Made by a program: the position numbers and the translations under genes. From Haloterrigena sp. H1 (GTDB lineage Archaea; Halobacteriota; Halobacteria; Halobacteriales; Natrialbaceae): a stretch of 64,000 nucleotides of DNA. The notes under the pieces were generated by a model. It saw only the letters and a list, made by a program, of their open reading frames with translations. It was not told where the DNA came from and did not search any database. The number at the start of each line of letters is the position of its first letter. Within the stretch, counting starts at the first letter, position 1. This document shows positions 43,803-53,802 of the stretch, one piece after another. The DNA lies in the NCBI RefSeq assembly GCF_005938085.1, contig NZ_SMZK01000001.1, forward strand, positions 1,984,001 to 2,048,000, read 5' to 3'.

Positions 43803-45892
43803 CAGTCAGGGCTGGCACTGTCTTCGAAGAACTCCCCGAGAATCGATTTGAGACCCTTTCGAAGGTGTTGGTGCATCGTCGGCGCCGAGATGTTCATCGC
43901 CTCGGCGATCTCCTCACCGGTGCTCTTGCGCGGCCAGTCGAAGAACCCACCGTAGTAGGCGAGTCGCAACGTCGTCAGCTGGCGGTCAGTGAGTTCATCG
44001 AGAATCCGAGTTCGCCGCTCGGCTGCCGTCCTGACCGTCCGGTCGACCTCTCGTCTGGCGGCGAGTTCGGCCTTCTCGTAGATGTCGGTCAATGCCTCGG
44101 CGATCTCTCTGATGTCGGTCTCCTGTGACACCTCGACCAGGCAGATCCCGACGCCGTTCTCGATAGTGACATCTCGGATCGTCGCGCCGTGGTTGGCAAG
44201 CGTGCGAACGCCCGATCTCGTGAGCCGCAACTCGATCGTACAGTGCTCCTCGCCGTCGTCGATGAGCCGACACTCCTCGACGGAGTCATGTTCCTTCGCC
44301 TCCTCGAGGACCGTCTCACACCCGAGCCCGTCGACTGTCACGTACTGGACGACACGTCCGCTCGACGTGGTACCGGCCCACTCGAGCGAGCCGGTACAGT
44401 CGTATCGCTCGGAGAGATCGAAGCAGAACCTGTCGCCGCCGTCGATCTGGAACTCGAGTTCGACGACGGAGTCGGCAAAGAGCAGCTGGCGGTTTTTGAC
44501 GGCCATGATGGTAAAGCCGATCGTCTCGCCGAGCAGCCTGAAACCCGCCCGTTCGCGCTCGCTGAAGGCGTCATCGCGACTCGCAAGCACGGTGAGAACC
44601 CCGTAGGTCACGTCCTCGTGTGTGATGGGAACGACGACGCCGGATCTGACATCGTCTTCGCGGGCCGCCGCCCGGAGTTCGTCCGGAAGCGACTCGTTGT
44701 CGATGATACAGTTCGTCGTCTGCAACTCGCTCGTATGGGCTGCCTGCGCGACCGGGCTTTCGTACTCGCCAGTGCACTCACGGACACACTCGAGGACGGC
44801 TTCGGCGTCGCCCGCACCGGTCCGGTAGGACAGTCGACCATCGCCGGTCCGTTCGGCGATCCACGAGCCACAATACAGGTCCGAGTCGACGAGCTGTTCG
44901 CAGACCTCTCGTTCGATGGTGTCTCTGGCCGGTGCCTCGACGAGCGTCTCGATGATCTGTCTGATGACGGCGTTGATCCGGTTCAACGTCTCGAGTTGGT
45001 CCTGTCGCGAACGGAGTCGGCGCTCGCGCTCGACGCGGTCGGTGATGTCTCGTGCCAGCCAGACGACAGCGCGTCGCCCTTGAATCCGCTCGTCGATCGG
45101 GACGACGCGGGCCTCGAACTGGCGGCGGCCATCAGTGGTGTCTGCTTGGTACTCGATCGACTGCACGCCGCTAGTTTGGATCGCCTGATCGATGCAGTCC
45201 TGTAAGTCCGCCGCGACCGCATCGGGAAACGCGTCCTCGAGCGTGGTGCCGACCAGCTCGTCGGCGGGGATGGTGTAGAGGTCCCCCGATTCGGGACGGA
45301 CCTTCGCCTCGAGATAGGTGCCGTCCTCGCCGATGACGAACGCTTCGTCGGGGAGTTCAGTTGCGAGGATGCGCTGGTACCGGCTGTCGCCGTCGTCCGA
45401 TTGAACGCTGGTTTCGCGGATCGTCGGGACGATCCGATCGATCGGGTCTTCGTCGCCGTCCGTCGGTACGTAGTCGGTCGCGTCGGCCCGAAGTGCCACC
45501 GTCGCGAGTTGCTCGCTGCCCTCGTGGGGTGCAACGATCGTCGGCACGTCCGGTAACACGGCATGGACACGCCGTAACAACGACTGGATGTCGCCGGGCC
45601 GGTCGAGTTCGAGCACGACGGCACCCGGTGTGATCGGCGCTGTCTCGCCGGCGGATCCCGTTTCCGCTGTGCCTGTGGATGCCGATTCCACACCGTGTTC
45701 TGCGTTCGTCTCCGTTCCGCCGTCGCGTTCGATGTCGGCGGCCTCGGTCAGCGACTCGAGAGGCGACTCGTGATCACAAACCGTTCGCACGTCGCGCTCG
45801 GTCGCCTGCTCGAGCCGTGGCCGAAGACGACTCTCCTGGACGCGGGTATCGATCACGACGACGATCGGTCTCGAGCGTTCTCTCTCGGTCAT
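43802..45892 (-). CDS. PAS/GAF/Bat-domain regulator with HTH_10
   Basis: The protein has 696 aa. A receiver-like N-terminus (IVVVIDTRVQ, residues about 8-165, with an acidic Thr/Glu-rich insertion) precedes a PAS domain (about 170-285). A helical linker, a GAF domain (about 310-470; LVDSDLYCGSWIAERTGD) and the Bat domain follow. HTH_10 closes the protein (LTDRQLTTLRLAYYGGFFDW, then EEIAEAMNISAPTMHQHLR). It is a one-component sensor-regulator like that at 27026, but smaller. The signal is unknown. Confidence 0.9.
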   Translation of the reverse strand: MTERERSRPIVVVIDTRVQESRLRPRLEQATERDVRTVCDHESPLESLTEAADIERDGGTETNAEHGVESASTGTAETGSAGETAPITPGAVVLELDRPGDIQSLLRRVHAVLPDVPTIVAPHEGSEQLATVALRADATDYVPTDGDEDPIDRIVPTIRETSVQSDDGDSRYQRILATELPDEAFVIGEDGTYLEAKVRPESGDLYTIPADELVGTTLEDAFPDAVAADLQDCIDQAIQTSGVQSIEYQADTTDGRRQFEARVVPIDERIQGRRAVVWLARDITDRVERERRLRSRQDQLETLNRINAVIRQIIETLVEAPARDTIEREVCEQLVDSDLYCGSWIAERTGDGRLSYRTGAGDAEAVLECVRECTGEYESPVAQAAHTSELQTTNCIIDNESLPDELRAAAREDDVRSGVVVPITHEDVTYGVLTVLASRDDAFSERERAGFRLLGETIGFTIMAVKNRQLLFADSVVELEFQIDGGDRFCFDLSERYDCTGSLEWAGTTSSGRVVQYVTVDGLGCETVLEEAKEHDSVEECRLIDDGEEHCTIELRLTRSGVRTLANHGATIRDVTIENGVGICLVEVSQETDIREIAEALTDIYEKAELAARREVDRTVRTAAERRTRILDELTDRQLTTLRLAYYGGFFDWPRKSTGEEIAEAMNISAPTMHQHLRKGLKSILGEFFEDSASPD

Positions 45893-46025
45893 CTCTGGAG
45901 TTCCGTTCGGCCAGTCCGCATCTGGTCTCTTCTCTCACAACTACGCTATGGAATAAAAAGCCTGCTGGTAACCGGCCGACTCGCTTACCTGTCGACGAGA
46001 ACCCGGACCGACTGCTGTCTGTGGC

Positions 46026-46277
46026 TTACAGCTCGTCTTGCTTTTCGAGCTCTCGAAGCAGGTCGTCGACGAGGGACTCGACATCATCATAGGGGAAATC
46101 GCCACCTGTTGTCTTGGTGTTGAGTTCCATCGCGGTCATCGAGAAGTCGCCGGATTCGAATGTCGTCCCCGGACCGTCAGGTAACGCCGGCACGAGGTCC
46201 ATCGGACTCGAGACCGGGTAGTCGGCGTCTTCGAACGCGTCGATCATCTGCTCGCGGAGTTCGGTTTCGTCTACCAT
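46026..46277 (-). CDS. MTH865-family small protein
   Basis: The protein has 83 aa from ATG MVDETELRE. The family pattern is present: REQMIDAFEDADYPVSSPMDLVPALPDGPGTTFESGDFSMTA and a final FPYDDVESLVDDLL helix. The MTH865 fold is an EF-hand-like helical bundle of unknown function, widespread in methanogens and halophiles. It is divergent from the RHH regulator. Confidence 0.8.
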   Translation of the reverse strand: MVDETELREQMIDAFEDADYPVSSPMDLVPALPDGPGTTFESGDFSMTAMELNTKTTGGDFPYDDVESLVDDLLRELEKQDEL

Positions 46278-46438
46278 GACAGTCCGTCCTTTTGCGCGAA
46301 TCCCAATAACTCTGCAGGTACACACGAACTGGATCTTGAGGCGTGATCAGCGCGTCGCTGTGCGTCTCCGTCGGTTCGGTCACGTCCGACAGCTCGTTTC
46401 ACTGTTCATTTTCCAATCGAAACGGGATCGGCGAAACA

Positions 46439-46448
46439 ATAATTAATG
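46439..46448 (+). promoter_or_regulatory. TATA box of the RHH regulator gene
   Basis: The AT-rich ATAATTAAT stretch lies about 25 nt before the ATG at 46470. This favours that leaderless start over the ATG at 46446, which lies inside the box. Confidence 0.55.
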
Positions 46449-46469
46449 AGCACCGACCAGTCTAGGGAA

Positions 46470-46856
46470 ATGGCGAAAGATACCGTCAGGTACCCCGACG
46501 ACGTGGTCGAAGAGATCGATTCGCTCGTCGAAGACGGTATGTTCGAGAGCAAATCCGAGTTCTATCGGTTCTCCGCGGAGTACGTCCTCACGCTGATTAA
46601 CGACGATCACGACGTCAAGACGTTCAACTTCGACGAGATCCAGGCCGAACTCGATATCAGCGACCGCGACCACGCCGAGGCGCTCGGAACCGACGGTGGC
46701 ACCTTCTTTCTCGACGCCGTCATCAACGTCCGCAAACACGGGCTGCGCGGCAACTACGAGGCCGCCGAACGCTTCATCGATACCCACTACGACGAGACCG
46801 ATCAGGAGTGTATCATCCTCGAGGAACTACTCGGAACCTACCGCGACGGGTCATGA
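46470..46856 (+). CDS. Ribbon-helix-helix regulator, CdrS/CdrL-like
   Basis: This 128-aa protein (MAKDTVRYPDDVVEE start) has an N-terminal RHH domain: strand DTVRYP, helix VVEEIDSLVEDG, turn, and helix SKSEFYRFSAEYVLTL. The C-terminal helical part (DAVINVRKHGLRGNYEAAERFIDTHY) resembles the long CdrL-type member of the haloarchaeal cell-division regulators. Its TGA stop is supplied by the end of TnpB element copy 2, so a few C-terminal residues may have been altered by the insertion. No ftsZ gene is nearby. Confidence 0.8.
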   Translation: MAKDTVRYPDDVVEEIDSLVEDGMFESKSEFYRFSAEYVLTLINDDHDVKTFNFDEIQAELDISDRDHAEALGTDGGTFFLDAVINVRKHGLRGNYEAAERFIDTHYDETDQECIILEELLGTYRDGS

Positions 46857-46985
46857 CATCCTCCGCGCCGTAAACGACGCGGTTTCCTCCGTGGAAGTCT
46901 CAGCCGGTCTACGTCTCCCCGGAGGCAACATTCCCGTCACGCTGGATGGTACTCGGGTCTGTGCGCTGTTCGTTGGGACGGTGAG
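46857..46985 (-). ncRNA. Predicted omega (reRNA) guide-RNA scaffold at right end of TnpB copy 2
   Basis: The hairpin CCGCGCCG-TAAA-CGACGCGG is the counterpart of the copy 1 hairpin, with the stem kept despite sequence change. A GGAGGCAAC sequence and a TCGTTGGGACGG block are also shared. The guide would come from about 46834-46853, the 3' end of the RHH regulator. This is prediction by family, not shown expressed. Confidence 0.4.
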
Positions 46986-48246
46986 AGCGTGATGACTCTG
47001 ACCAGTCGTGGTCGTCCCACTGGAACCGCACGGGCCGTGCCATCGGCCTGACTGTGTTGCTCGTCTGCTGCTCTAGGAACGTCTTTGACGCCGTGAGGTC
47101 GGCATGGCCCTCGAACCCACACAGACAGGTGAGCGTGTCCTGATACCGTGTCGTTCGGTCTGTGCCCCCGCACTGCGGGCACTCCTGACTCGTCCACGCT
47201 TCTGACCGAACCTCGATCGAGATACCGTACTCTTCGGCGGTACAGGCCAGTTGCTCGGTGAACTGCTTGAACGCCCAGAAATTGTGCGTCTTGGCGTTCG
47301 TCTCCACTGACCAATGAGTTTCGAGGACATCGGTCAGCCCGCCAATATACACGGCTTCAACGCCATCGTCGTACAATCTTTCGATTAGATCACGACACAA
47401 CGCTTCTTGAGCGTGGTCACGGCGACGAGTTCGCTTGCGATATAAGCGTCGGATGCGCTCACTACTGTAGCGACCGTCTTCGAGTTTCGACTGAAGCCGG
47501 GCGATTTCTCGTGTCGTGTCGCGGAACCGCTGGAATAGGTTACGACCCTCGTACAGATATTGCCCGCCGGTCGTTGTAGTACAGGCGACGAGATTGTTGG
47601 CACCAATGTCCAGAGCGGCCTTCTCTGCGGCCAGTGGAGTTGTCCGTGCGTCGTCAGAAACAGTCACGGGTTGCGAAGCTCGGAAGGTGCTATCAGTCTC
47701 GTCGTACCACAGGTCCAACCGGCCCTGTTTGTTGTACTCGGGCCAACTTGGGTTTCCAGCAATTTCCAGCCGGAGACGTCCGGTGTGGTCGTATCGGTCT
47801 TTCAACTCTTTGCCGACCAGTATCTCAAGACGGGAGCGGTCGCCCCATTCGGCGGTGTATGACGTGTTTCGAATGACGGTCTTGAGTCGGCGTCCGTCGT
47901 CCTCGTTCCCACGGAAGCCCGGTGGTTCCGGGTGGTCCGTAACCGACGTGTTCGACTTGTCGTGGTACTGTTCTTTCAGCCGGAAGAATCCGCGCCACGC
48001 TTCGCTATTCTTCCGTATCACCTGTTGGGAGGTGGATGCGCCGACCACGCCTTTGTATTTGCCTTCGAGTCGGCCTGTATCGGCGTCCCACACGCCGCCT
48101 TCGAAGCCGTTTTCCTCGTTGTACCGCATGAGGCGCTGGTAGTTGACTTCGTTCCAGAGAGCGGCGGAAGCGTCCAACAGGTCCCGTAGCAGTTGCTCTC
48201 CGGTATCGGAGAGCGGTCGCACGGCGAACCTGTTGGTGCGCTTCAT
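46909..48246 (-). CDS. tnpB: TnpB-family RNA-guided nuclease homologue (copy 2)
   Basis: The product has 445 aa from [12 protein letters not shown] and is closely related to copy 1. RuvC motif I is ALDIG (Asp213). The motif II strand is VYIGGL at 299-304, with Gly302 in place of Glu and Gly303 in place of the following Asp. The zinc finger uses Cys356, Cys359, Cys374 and Cys376; the last acid is Asp383. Glu349 (SEAWTSQ) is conserved with Glu337 of copy 1. The loss of the canonical Glu in both copies is thus a property of this lineage rather than a random mutation. Confidence 0.9.
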   Translation of the reverse strand: MKRTNRFAVRPLSDTGEQLLRDLLDASAALWNEVNYQRLMRYNEENGFEGGVWDADTGRLEGKYKGVVGASTSQQVIRKNSEAWRGFFRLKEQYHDKSNTSVTDHPEPPGFRGNEDDGRRLKTVIRNTSYTAEWGDRSRLEILVGKELKDRYDHTGRLRLEIAGNPSWPEYNKQGRLDLWYDETDSTFRASQPVTVSDDARTTPLAAEKAALDIGANNLVACTTTTGGQYLYEGRNLFQRFRDTTREIARLQSKLEDGRYSSERIRRLYRKRTRRRDHAQEALCRDLIERLYDDGVEAVYIGGLTDVLETHWSVETNAKTHNFWAFKQFTEQLACTAEEYGISIEVRSEAWTSQECPQCGGTDRTTRYQDTLTCLCGFEGHADLTASKTFLEQQTSNTVRPMARPVRFQWDDHDWSESSRSHRPNEQRTDPSTIQRDGNVASGET

Positions 48247-48293
48247 GCCACAACTATTTTCACGTCGTCGAGTCAAATAAGACTTGTGTGACA

Positions 48294-48437
48294 ATGCGAC
48301 CAGCAATAGATATTTCGTATGGACTCCACGGACGGGTGAAAGACCACGCTGAAGCAAACAACCTGTCGCTCGATGAGGCGTATGTCGAGGTGCTGGAAAC
48401 TGGACTCGATACGTTGGAGACCCAGGACGAGCAGTGA
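48294..48437 (+). CDS. Small RHH-like protein divergent from TnpB (copy 2)
   Basis: The 47-aa product begins [20 protein letters not shown] and continues with [19 protein letters not shown], a strand-helix-turn-helix outline like RHH/antitoxin proteins. It starts 47 bp from the tnpB ATG on the other strand, as in copy 1, but the two proteins share mainly their length, outline and LET ending. Confidence 0.6.
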   Translation: MRPAIDISYGLHGRVKDHAEANNLSLDEAYVEVLETGLDTLETQDEQ

Positions 48438-48462
48438 CACGGTGGTTTCTCCTCGAGGGTTA

Positions 48463-48555
48463 CGCGATTCACGCCCGCCCTGTTCGGCGCTCGGTTCCGA
48501 CAGCAGCGTGTCGGAACACTCTCGCCTCACGGGAAGGGCGGGGACCCTCTCGCTG
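48463..48555. repeat. Complete left end of TnpB element copy 2
   Basis: It runs from CGCGATTCACGCCCGCCC to CCCTCTCGCTG. Nested inverted repeats CCCGCCCT/AGGGCGGG (outer) and GTTCCGAC/GTCGGAAC (inner) form the subterminal hairpins expected for TnpA recognition. Confidence 0.75.
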
Positions 48556-48606
48556 TCACAGGTAGCCGCTCGAGCGTCTCTGCTGGTTCGTCTCGTCGGC
48601 TATTTT

Positions 48607-50208
48607 TCACTCGTCGAACGGCTCGCCCAGCACCGCCAGATCGACGTGGTCGCTGACGAGTTGTGCCGCGCGATCGTACGGCGTCGATCCAGCCTCCGTC
48701 GCGTCCGGGTCCGTCGACGGTGACGCGTCCGTCTCCGCCCGCGGCGGCCAGTCGACTCCCGCCGTCGTCGCGACGTGTTCCAGAAACGCCGTCCGAACCG
48801 ATTCGTTGTCGAATAGGCCGTGCAAATAGGTTCCGAGCACCTGTCCGTTGGCCGCACTCGAGTCGCCCAGCGGCCGGTTGACGTCCTCGAGCGCCTGTGT
48901 CCGGCCCGCGTGGATCTCGTACCCCGACGCAGGCCCGTCGGCTCCCGACAGCAACGGCGACGCCGACCCGTCGACGGGAACCGATGTCTGCTCGAGGCGC
49001 TTGTCCCCCTCGAAGCGGGTTTCGACCGGCAGCAGGCCGAGTCCGTCGACGACATCGTCCGTGCCTGTGCCCTCGAGTGCGGCGTTGGTGATCCGCTCGC
49101 CGAGCATTTGGTAGCCGCCACAGACCCCGACGACCGGGCCGTCGAAGGCCGCGAGCGCGTCGGTGAAGCCGGCCTCGTGGAGCGCCAGCAAGTCGTCGAC
49201 CGTGTTCTTCGTCCCTGGGATGACGACTGCGTCGGCGTCGACTCCCTCGAGCGGGTCAGCTGTCCCGTCGCCGCCGACCGGCACGTAGACCACCGAGACG
49301 CCCGGCTCGTCTGCCAGCTCCTCGAGATCGGTCGCGTTCGAGATTCTGGGGAGTCGGGGCACGGCGATTCGGATGCGCTGATCGGCGGGAACGCCGTCGT
49401 CATCGCCGACGACGCCTCGCTCCTCGCTGCCGGGGAGGCCGACGCTGTCCTCTTCGGGCAGACCGGGATCGTCGTAGGGGAGCACGCCCAGAATCGGCAC
49501 GCCGGTTCGGGATTCGATCTCCTCGATGCCGGGCTCGAGCAGCGACGGATCGCCACGGAACTTCGTGATGACCGCGCCGACGATGCGCTCGCGGAGGGCG
49601 TCGGGCACGAGTTCGATCGTTCCGTAGAGGCTGGCGAAGGCCCCGCCGCGTTCGATGTCGACCAGCAGGAGGATGTCGGCGTCCGCGAACTCGGCGGTCT
49701 CGACGTTCGCGAGGTCCCGATCGTGGAGGTTGATCTCGCCGATGCTGCCCGCGCCCTCGGCGACGATCACGTCGTTGTCGGCCGCCAGTCTGCGGTAGGA
49801 CTCTTCGGCTGCCTCGCGCGCTCGGTCCCAGTACTCCTCGTAGTAAGTCCCCGCAGGGACGTGGTCGTGAGCCTCGCCCTGCAGGACGAGCTGACTCTCA
49901 CCGTCCCCACGGGGCTTGAGAAGGACGGGGTTTGTATCGGTTGTTGGTGTCATGCGGGCCGCTCGAGCCTGGACGAACTGGGAGACGCCGATCTCGCCCC
50001 ACCGAACGTCGGTGGCGGCGTCGGTTTCATCGCCTTGTTTGCCGTCCGCGTCTGGCCGAACGACGACGCGCGCGTTGTTGCTCATGTTCTGGCCCTTGTA
50101 CGGCGCGACGTCGACCCCACGGTCGGCGAGCAATCGACAGAGACCGGCCGCGACTGTCGACTTGCCGACGTGGCTCGCGGTTCCGGCGATCAGAATCGTC
50201 TTCGTCAT
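48607..50208 (-). CDS. cobQ: Cobyric acid synthase (glutamine-dependent amidase)
   Basis: The protein has 533 aa. The N-terminal dethiobiotin-synthetase-like ATPase has [11 protein letters not shown] (P-loop) and [10 protein letters not shown]. The C-terminal class I amidotransferase domain has its cysteine in [12 protein letters not shown] and the His block [10 protein letters not shown]. It amidates four carboxylates of adenosylcobyrinic acid a,c-diamide. The final 50 residues are an acidic extension. It is the only cobalamin gene in the window; the TnpB element ends just beyond its stop codon. Confidence 0.93.
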   Translation of the reverse strand: MTKTILIAGTASHVGKSTVAAGLCRLLADRGVDVAPYKGQNMSNNARVVVRPDADGKQGDETDAATDVRWGEIGVSQFVQARAARMTPTTDTNPVLLKPRGDGESQLVLQGEAHDHVPAGTYYEEYWDRAREAAEESYRRLAADNDVIVAEGAGSIGEINLHDRDLANVETAEFADADILLLVDIERGGAFASLYGTIELVPDALRERIVGAVITKFRGDPSLLEPGIEEIESRTGVPILGVLPYDDPGLPEEDSVGLPGSEERGVVGDDDGVPADQRIRIAVPRLPRISNATDLEELADEPGVSVVYVPVGGDGTADPLEGVDADAVVIPGTKNTVDDLLALHEAGFTDALAAFDGPVVGVCGGYQMLGERITNAALEGTGTDDVVDGLGLLPVETRFEGDKRLEQTSVPVDGSASPLLSGADGPASGYEIHAGRTQALEDVNRPLGDSSAANGQVLGTYLHGLFDNESVRTAFLEHVATTAGVDWPPRAETDASPSTDPDATEAGSTPYDRAAQLVSDHVDLAVLGEPFDE

Positions 50209-50263
50209 TCGGCGTTCCCTCGGACGATTTCGCTCGAGTGGCTTCGACGTATCGGTTCGCCCG

Positions 50264-52216
50264 TCACGGCTGATACCACAGCAGGTTCCAGTAGACGAGC
50301 ACCCAGCAGATGGCGACGCCGGCGGTGGCGACGGCCGTGTAGTGCAGCCGGGCCGGCAGTCCCCACTGACGCTCGTACCACGCCAACGCCGCCAGCCCGA
50401 CGGTCAGGACGGTGCCGACCGCCCCGAGCAGTGGCAGCACGAGCAGCAGCCGAAACTGCAGCGGATCGCCGAGCAACAGCCCGGTCGGATCGGTCGCGAG
50501 AACAGCACCGAACGCGACGGCAAAGGCGAGAAACGCTCCACTCGTTGCACCCGCGACCCAGCGAGCGTACCGGAGCGGCGGCTCGATTCCCTCGAGAGGT
50601 CCGGCCCGCCCGCGGTAGCGTCGCCAGCCGGCAGCCAGCGGCCAGCCGACTGCAGTGGCCAGAAAGACCAGCAGTGAGATCGCGAGCACTGTGAGGTGGA
50701 CGGTCGGCGTCTCGCGTCTCGAGAGCCGTTCGAAGGCCGTAACCGGGGTGCTGTCGAGAAAGAGGTGTGTGATCTCGCCGTCGTCCTCACGGAAGGCGAG
50801 CCGGTTCGTCCCGTCGACTTCTGCAAACAGGAGCGGTTCGACTTCCACCCACTGCGTCGTCTCGCCGCCGAGGGGGTGGGTGACGAGTCGCCCCTCGTCG
50901 TCGACCGAAACGGAGATCGCCGAGGCGAACCCGAGGAACTTCTCGGACGTTGTATACGGGAGTCGATTCGAGCGATAGGTGCCGGTAATCGCATCAGCTC
51001 GCTCCGGCGGGCCGTCTGACTCGGGCGTCTCCGATTCCGATGGCGCGTCCGCGACGTACTGTTCGAAGAAGGCGTCGACGAATTCCGGTCTCGCCTCGAG
51101 TCCGCCGACGCTGTTGTACGAGATGAACACCCCCACATCGTGTTCGGGGAGCAAAAACAGGAGACTGTGAAACAGTTCGGTGTCGCCGCCGTGGCCGACC
51201 ACGCGGACGCCATTCCTGCTCATCTCGTAGAAGCCAAACGCGATCCCGTTGAGCCGCTCGTCGTGGCCGAACCGCCGGCGGTGCATCTCCCCGACGGATT
51301 CCGCCTCAAGCAGTCGCCCATCGTCAGTCGCGCCGTCCTGTAAGAACGCCCGCACGAACGACGCCATGTCGGTCGCCGTGGCGCTCATCGCCCCCGCAGG
51401 CGGGATGCCGACGTACTCGAACTCGCCTTCAGTACGGCCATCCGTTCCGTATCCCTTCGAGAGATCGGCCGCGAATTCGTCCGGAGCCGGCTGGTCGAAC
51501 GTGCTTCGATCCATCGAGAGCGGCTCGAAGATGTCTTCTTCGACGACCGTCTCGAACGACGCGCCAGCGGTTTCGGCGACCAGTTGACCGGCGAGCGCCG
51601 ACCCGTAGTTCGAGTAGGCCGCAAACTCCCCCGGCGGCCGGACCCGCGACGGCTGTTCAGTTCGAAGCATCTCCGCGAGCGGCCGCAGCTCCGATTCGCT
51701 CCGGACGAACGTCCCCCGGACGCGTTCCTCGAAGCCGGGAGTGTGCGTCGCGAGGTGATCGAGTCTGATCGGCTCGTCGTACGTCTCAGGGAGATCGACC
51801 GCCTCGAGTGCCGCGTCGACGTCTTCGTCGATCGCAAGGTCACCCCGTTCGACCGCCTGCATGGCGGCAGTCCAGGTGAACAGTTTCGACACCGACCCGA
51901 TCCGAAAGAGCGTCTCTTCGGCGTCGACTGGCGTTTCCGCTTCGACATCGGCGTAGCCGTACCCCTTCGCGAACTCGTCGTCACCGTCGACGACGGCGAC
52001 CGTCGCGCCCGCGATGTCGTGGCTCTCGAGATGTGCCTCCATTACGCCGTCGAGAAACGCCTCGAACGCGTCGAGATCGGCGAGAGGATTCACTTGCTGC
52101 TGGATCGGCTCCGTCCCCGTCTGGGCTGCGCTCACGGTTGTCGGTGCGGCCACTGTTGCACCCGCGGCTCCGATGCCCGCGAGGACCGATCGCCGCGTCG
52201 GGTCGGGTCGACTCAC
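50264..52216 (-). CDS. Exported beta-lactamase-fold serine hydrolase with C-terminal membrane domain
   Basis: The GTG start gives 650 aa with a Tat signal ([19 protein letters not shown]). The class-C beta-lactamase/esterase motifs are SVSK at 108-111 (Ser nucleophile and Lys), YSN at 201-203 and GHGGDTE. After a lipocalin-like region (about 430-520), four membrane segments (about 525-645) anchor it. It is a surface hydrolase of peptide or ester bonds; the substrate is unknown, as archaea lack murein. An ABC exporter is encoded upstream on the same strand. Confidence 0.87.
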   Translation of the reverse strand: MSRPDPTRRSVLAGIGAAGATVAAPTTVSAAQTGTEPIQQQVNPLADLDAFEAFLDGVMEAHLESHDIAGATVAVVDGDDEFAKGYGYADVEAETPVDAEETLFRIGSVSKLFTWTAAMQAVERGDLAIDEDVDAALEAVDLPETYDEPIRLDHLATHTPGFEERVRGTFVRSESELRPLAEMLRTEQPSRVRPPGEFAAYSNYGSALAGQLVAETAGASFETVVEEDIFEPLSMDRSTFDQPAPDEFAADLSKGYGTDGRTEGEFEYVGIPPAGAMSATATDMASFVRAFLQDGATDDGRLLEAESVGEMHRRRFGHDERLNGIAFGFYEMSRNGVRVVGHGGDTELFHSLLFLLPEHDVGVFISYNSVGGLEARPEFVDAFFEQYVADAPSESETPESDGPPERADAITGTYRSNRLPYTTSEKFLGFASAISVSVDDEGRLVTHPLGGETTQWVEVEPLLFAEVDGTNRLAFREDDGEITHLFLDSTPVTAFERLSRRETPTVHLTVLAISLLVFLATAVGWPLAAGWRRYRGRAGPLEGIEPPLRYARWVAGATSGAFLAFAVAFGAVLATDPTGLLLGDPLQFRLLLVLPLLGAVGTVLTVGLAALAWYERQWGLPARLHYTAVATAGVAICWVLVYWNLLWYQP

Positions 52217-52335
52217 GGATTCCGCCACCTGTGGACACAGACTCCGACTCGCTCGATAGCGCTCACGGCCGTCGGTTTGTCCTCCCGACAAATAGCTCGT
52301 GATGATAACTCCCGTACCGTGAGAGTCAGCGATCG

Positions 52336-53802
52336 TCACTCCCGTCGATATCGCCGCTCCCAGCGCGGCCCGGCGCGACTCGAGAGGACGATCCCAACGA
52401 CACCCATCAAGACCCCGCCGACGCTGAGCGCAGCAGCGAGTTCGAGCGACGGCGGGACGACGACGAAGCCGGCGACCAGCGTCGGCACGAGCGCGATGGC
52501 AACGCCGATGGTAAACGTCGCGAAGCGGACAGCATCGAAGAGGAACTCGTTCGGATCGAAGCCAGCGATGTAGACGGTCAGGCCGTAGTAGTACAGCGCG
52601 TAGCCAGCCAGCAGGATCGCGCCGACGACGGCATCCAGAAGCGTCGCCTCGAACCAGACGACGGCCGCGAGGTAGGGCACGGCGACCGTCGGTGAGCCCA
52701 CGAGGACGAAGGCGATCCGTTTGGCCCGGAAGACGTCCGCGACCGAGACCGGATAAGTGAGATAGGCATCGAGCGAGTCGAACTGCGTCAGCCAGTTGTA
52801 GGTCGTAAACGCCGAGAGCCCGAGGACGCCGCCGAAGAAGATCCCTGGCGCGGGCGCGATGCCGGTGATCGAGTCGACGACGCCGACGAACGCGGCCACG
52901 AGTGCCAGCAGGATCGACGCCGAGACGAACGGCTTCCAGACGCCACCTGACGAGCGCGCGAGGTCAAGCAGCGACTTCGTGACTAACGGGGAGTTCTCGA
53001 GGGGCAGTGCCCCGCTGAGGCGAGCAAAGCGATCGGTCGCGGTCCGCGAGGGCCGACCGTACGTTGGATCGTAAGCCGCGAGCGAGACCGTCGCGACGGC
53101 GATGGTGCTGACGGCCAGCCCCCCAGCGGCGATCGCGGAGCCGCGCACCGGCACCAGAACGGACTGGACGACGCCGAGACTGCCCGTCGCCCAAGTGCCG
53201 ACGACGGTGAGGCCGATCACCAGCCCGATGGCCCACGGCGGCACGCCCCGGGTCCGGACGGCGATTAGCGCGACGGTCATCGCCATTCCGACCGCGAAGA
53301 CGAGACAGAGCGACAGCCAGAACAGCCCGACTGCGAGCGGCGTCGCAGCCGAGAATCCTGTTAGGGCTGCGCTCGAGAGCGCCATCGGCAACACGAATGC
53401 AACGCCGTAGAACAGGGCGTCTTTCAGAAGGAAGACGCCGAGCAACCGCCGTCGCGAAAGCGGCAGCGTCGTTGACGACGAGAGCAACAGCGACAGTCGG
53501 CCGAAGACGTTCTCGAGCATGTCCGACCCCGCGAAACCGGCGGTGCCGCTATAGAGGCCGAAGCCGACGGCGAGCGCGTGCAGGCCACCGACGATCGTTC
53601 CTTGCGCAGTACCGGTCTCGAGCAGCGCGACCGTCGCGCTCACGGCGAGGACGGCGATGACGACCGGGAAGAGCGCAAATCGCCAGCCGCCGAACAGCTG
53701 GGTGTGCATGCGCCACTCCTCGCGGAAGAGCACCGCGAGCAGCCGCCGGGTCGAAAGGCCGCCTCCCGAATCTGGCCGATCGCTCGTCGTGGACCCAGTC
53801 AT
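52336..53802 (-). CDS. ABC-2-like exporter membrane subunit
   Basis: This 488-aa protein has about 12 hydrophobic segments and no soluble domain. A characteristic SSSTTLPLSRRRLLGVFLLKD loop near residue 110 and a second SLDAYLTYPVSVADVFRAKR loop near 350 repeat the same theme, suggesting internal duplication. Its start overlaps the stop of the ATPase gene (ATGA), so the two form a translationally coupled exporter. The substrate is unknown. Confidence 0.85.
   Translation of the reverse strand: MTGSTTSDRPDSGGGLSTRRLLAVLFREEWRMHTQLFGGWRFALFPVVIAVLAVSATVALLETGTAQGTIVGGLHALAVGFGLYSGTAGFAGSDMLENVFGRLSLLLSSSTTLPLSRRRLLGVFLLKDALFYGVAFVLPMALSSAALTGFSAATPLAVGLFWLSLCLVFAVGMAMTVALIAVRTRGVPPWAIGLVIGLTVVGTWATGSLGVVQSVLVPVRGSAIAAGGLAVSTIAVATVSLAAYDPTYGRPSRTATDRFARLSGALPLENSPLVTKSLLDLARSSGGVWKPFVSASILLALVAAFVGVVDSITGIAPAPGIFFGGVLGLSAFTTYNWLTQFDSLDAYLTYPVSVADVFRAKRIAFVLVGSPTVAVPYLAAVVWFEATLLDAVVGAILLAGYALYYYGLTVYIAGFDPNEFLFDAVRFATFTIGVAIALVPTLVAGFVVVPPSLELAAALSVGGVLMGVVGIVLSSRAGPRWERRYRRE

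Larger units (their letters stand above)
46854..48555 (-). mobile_element. IS200/IS605-type TnpB element (copy 2, no TnpA)
   Basis: It has the same architecture as the copy at 4233: right end TGACATCCTCC plus hairpin (46863-46882), minus-strand tnpB, divergent small RHH-like gene, and a complete 93-bp left end. It is inserted between the RHH regulator and the cobyric acid synthase gene. Both ends are intact, so it may still be mobilisable by a TnpA elsewhere. Confidence 0.8.
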
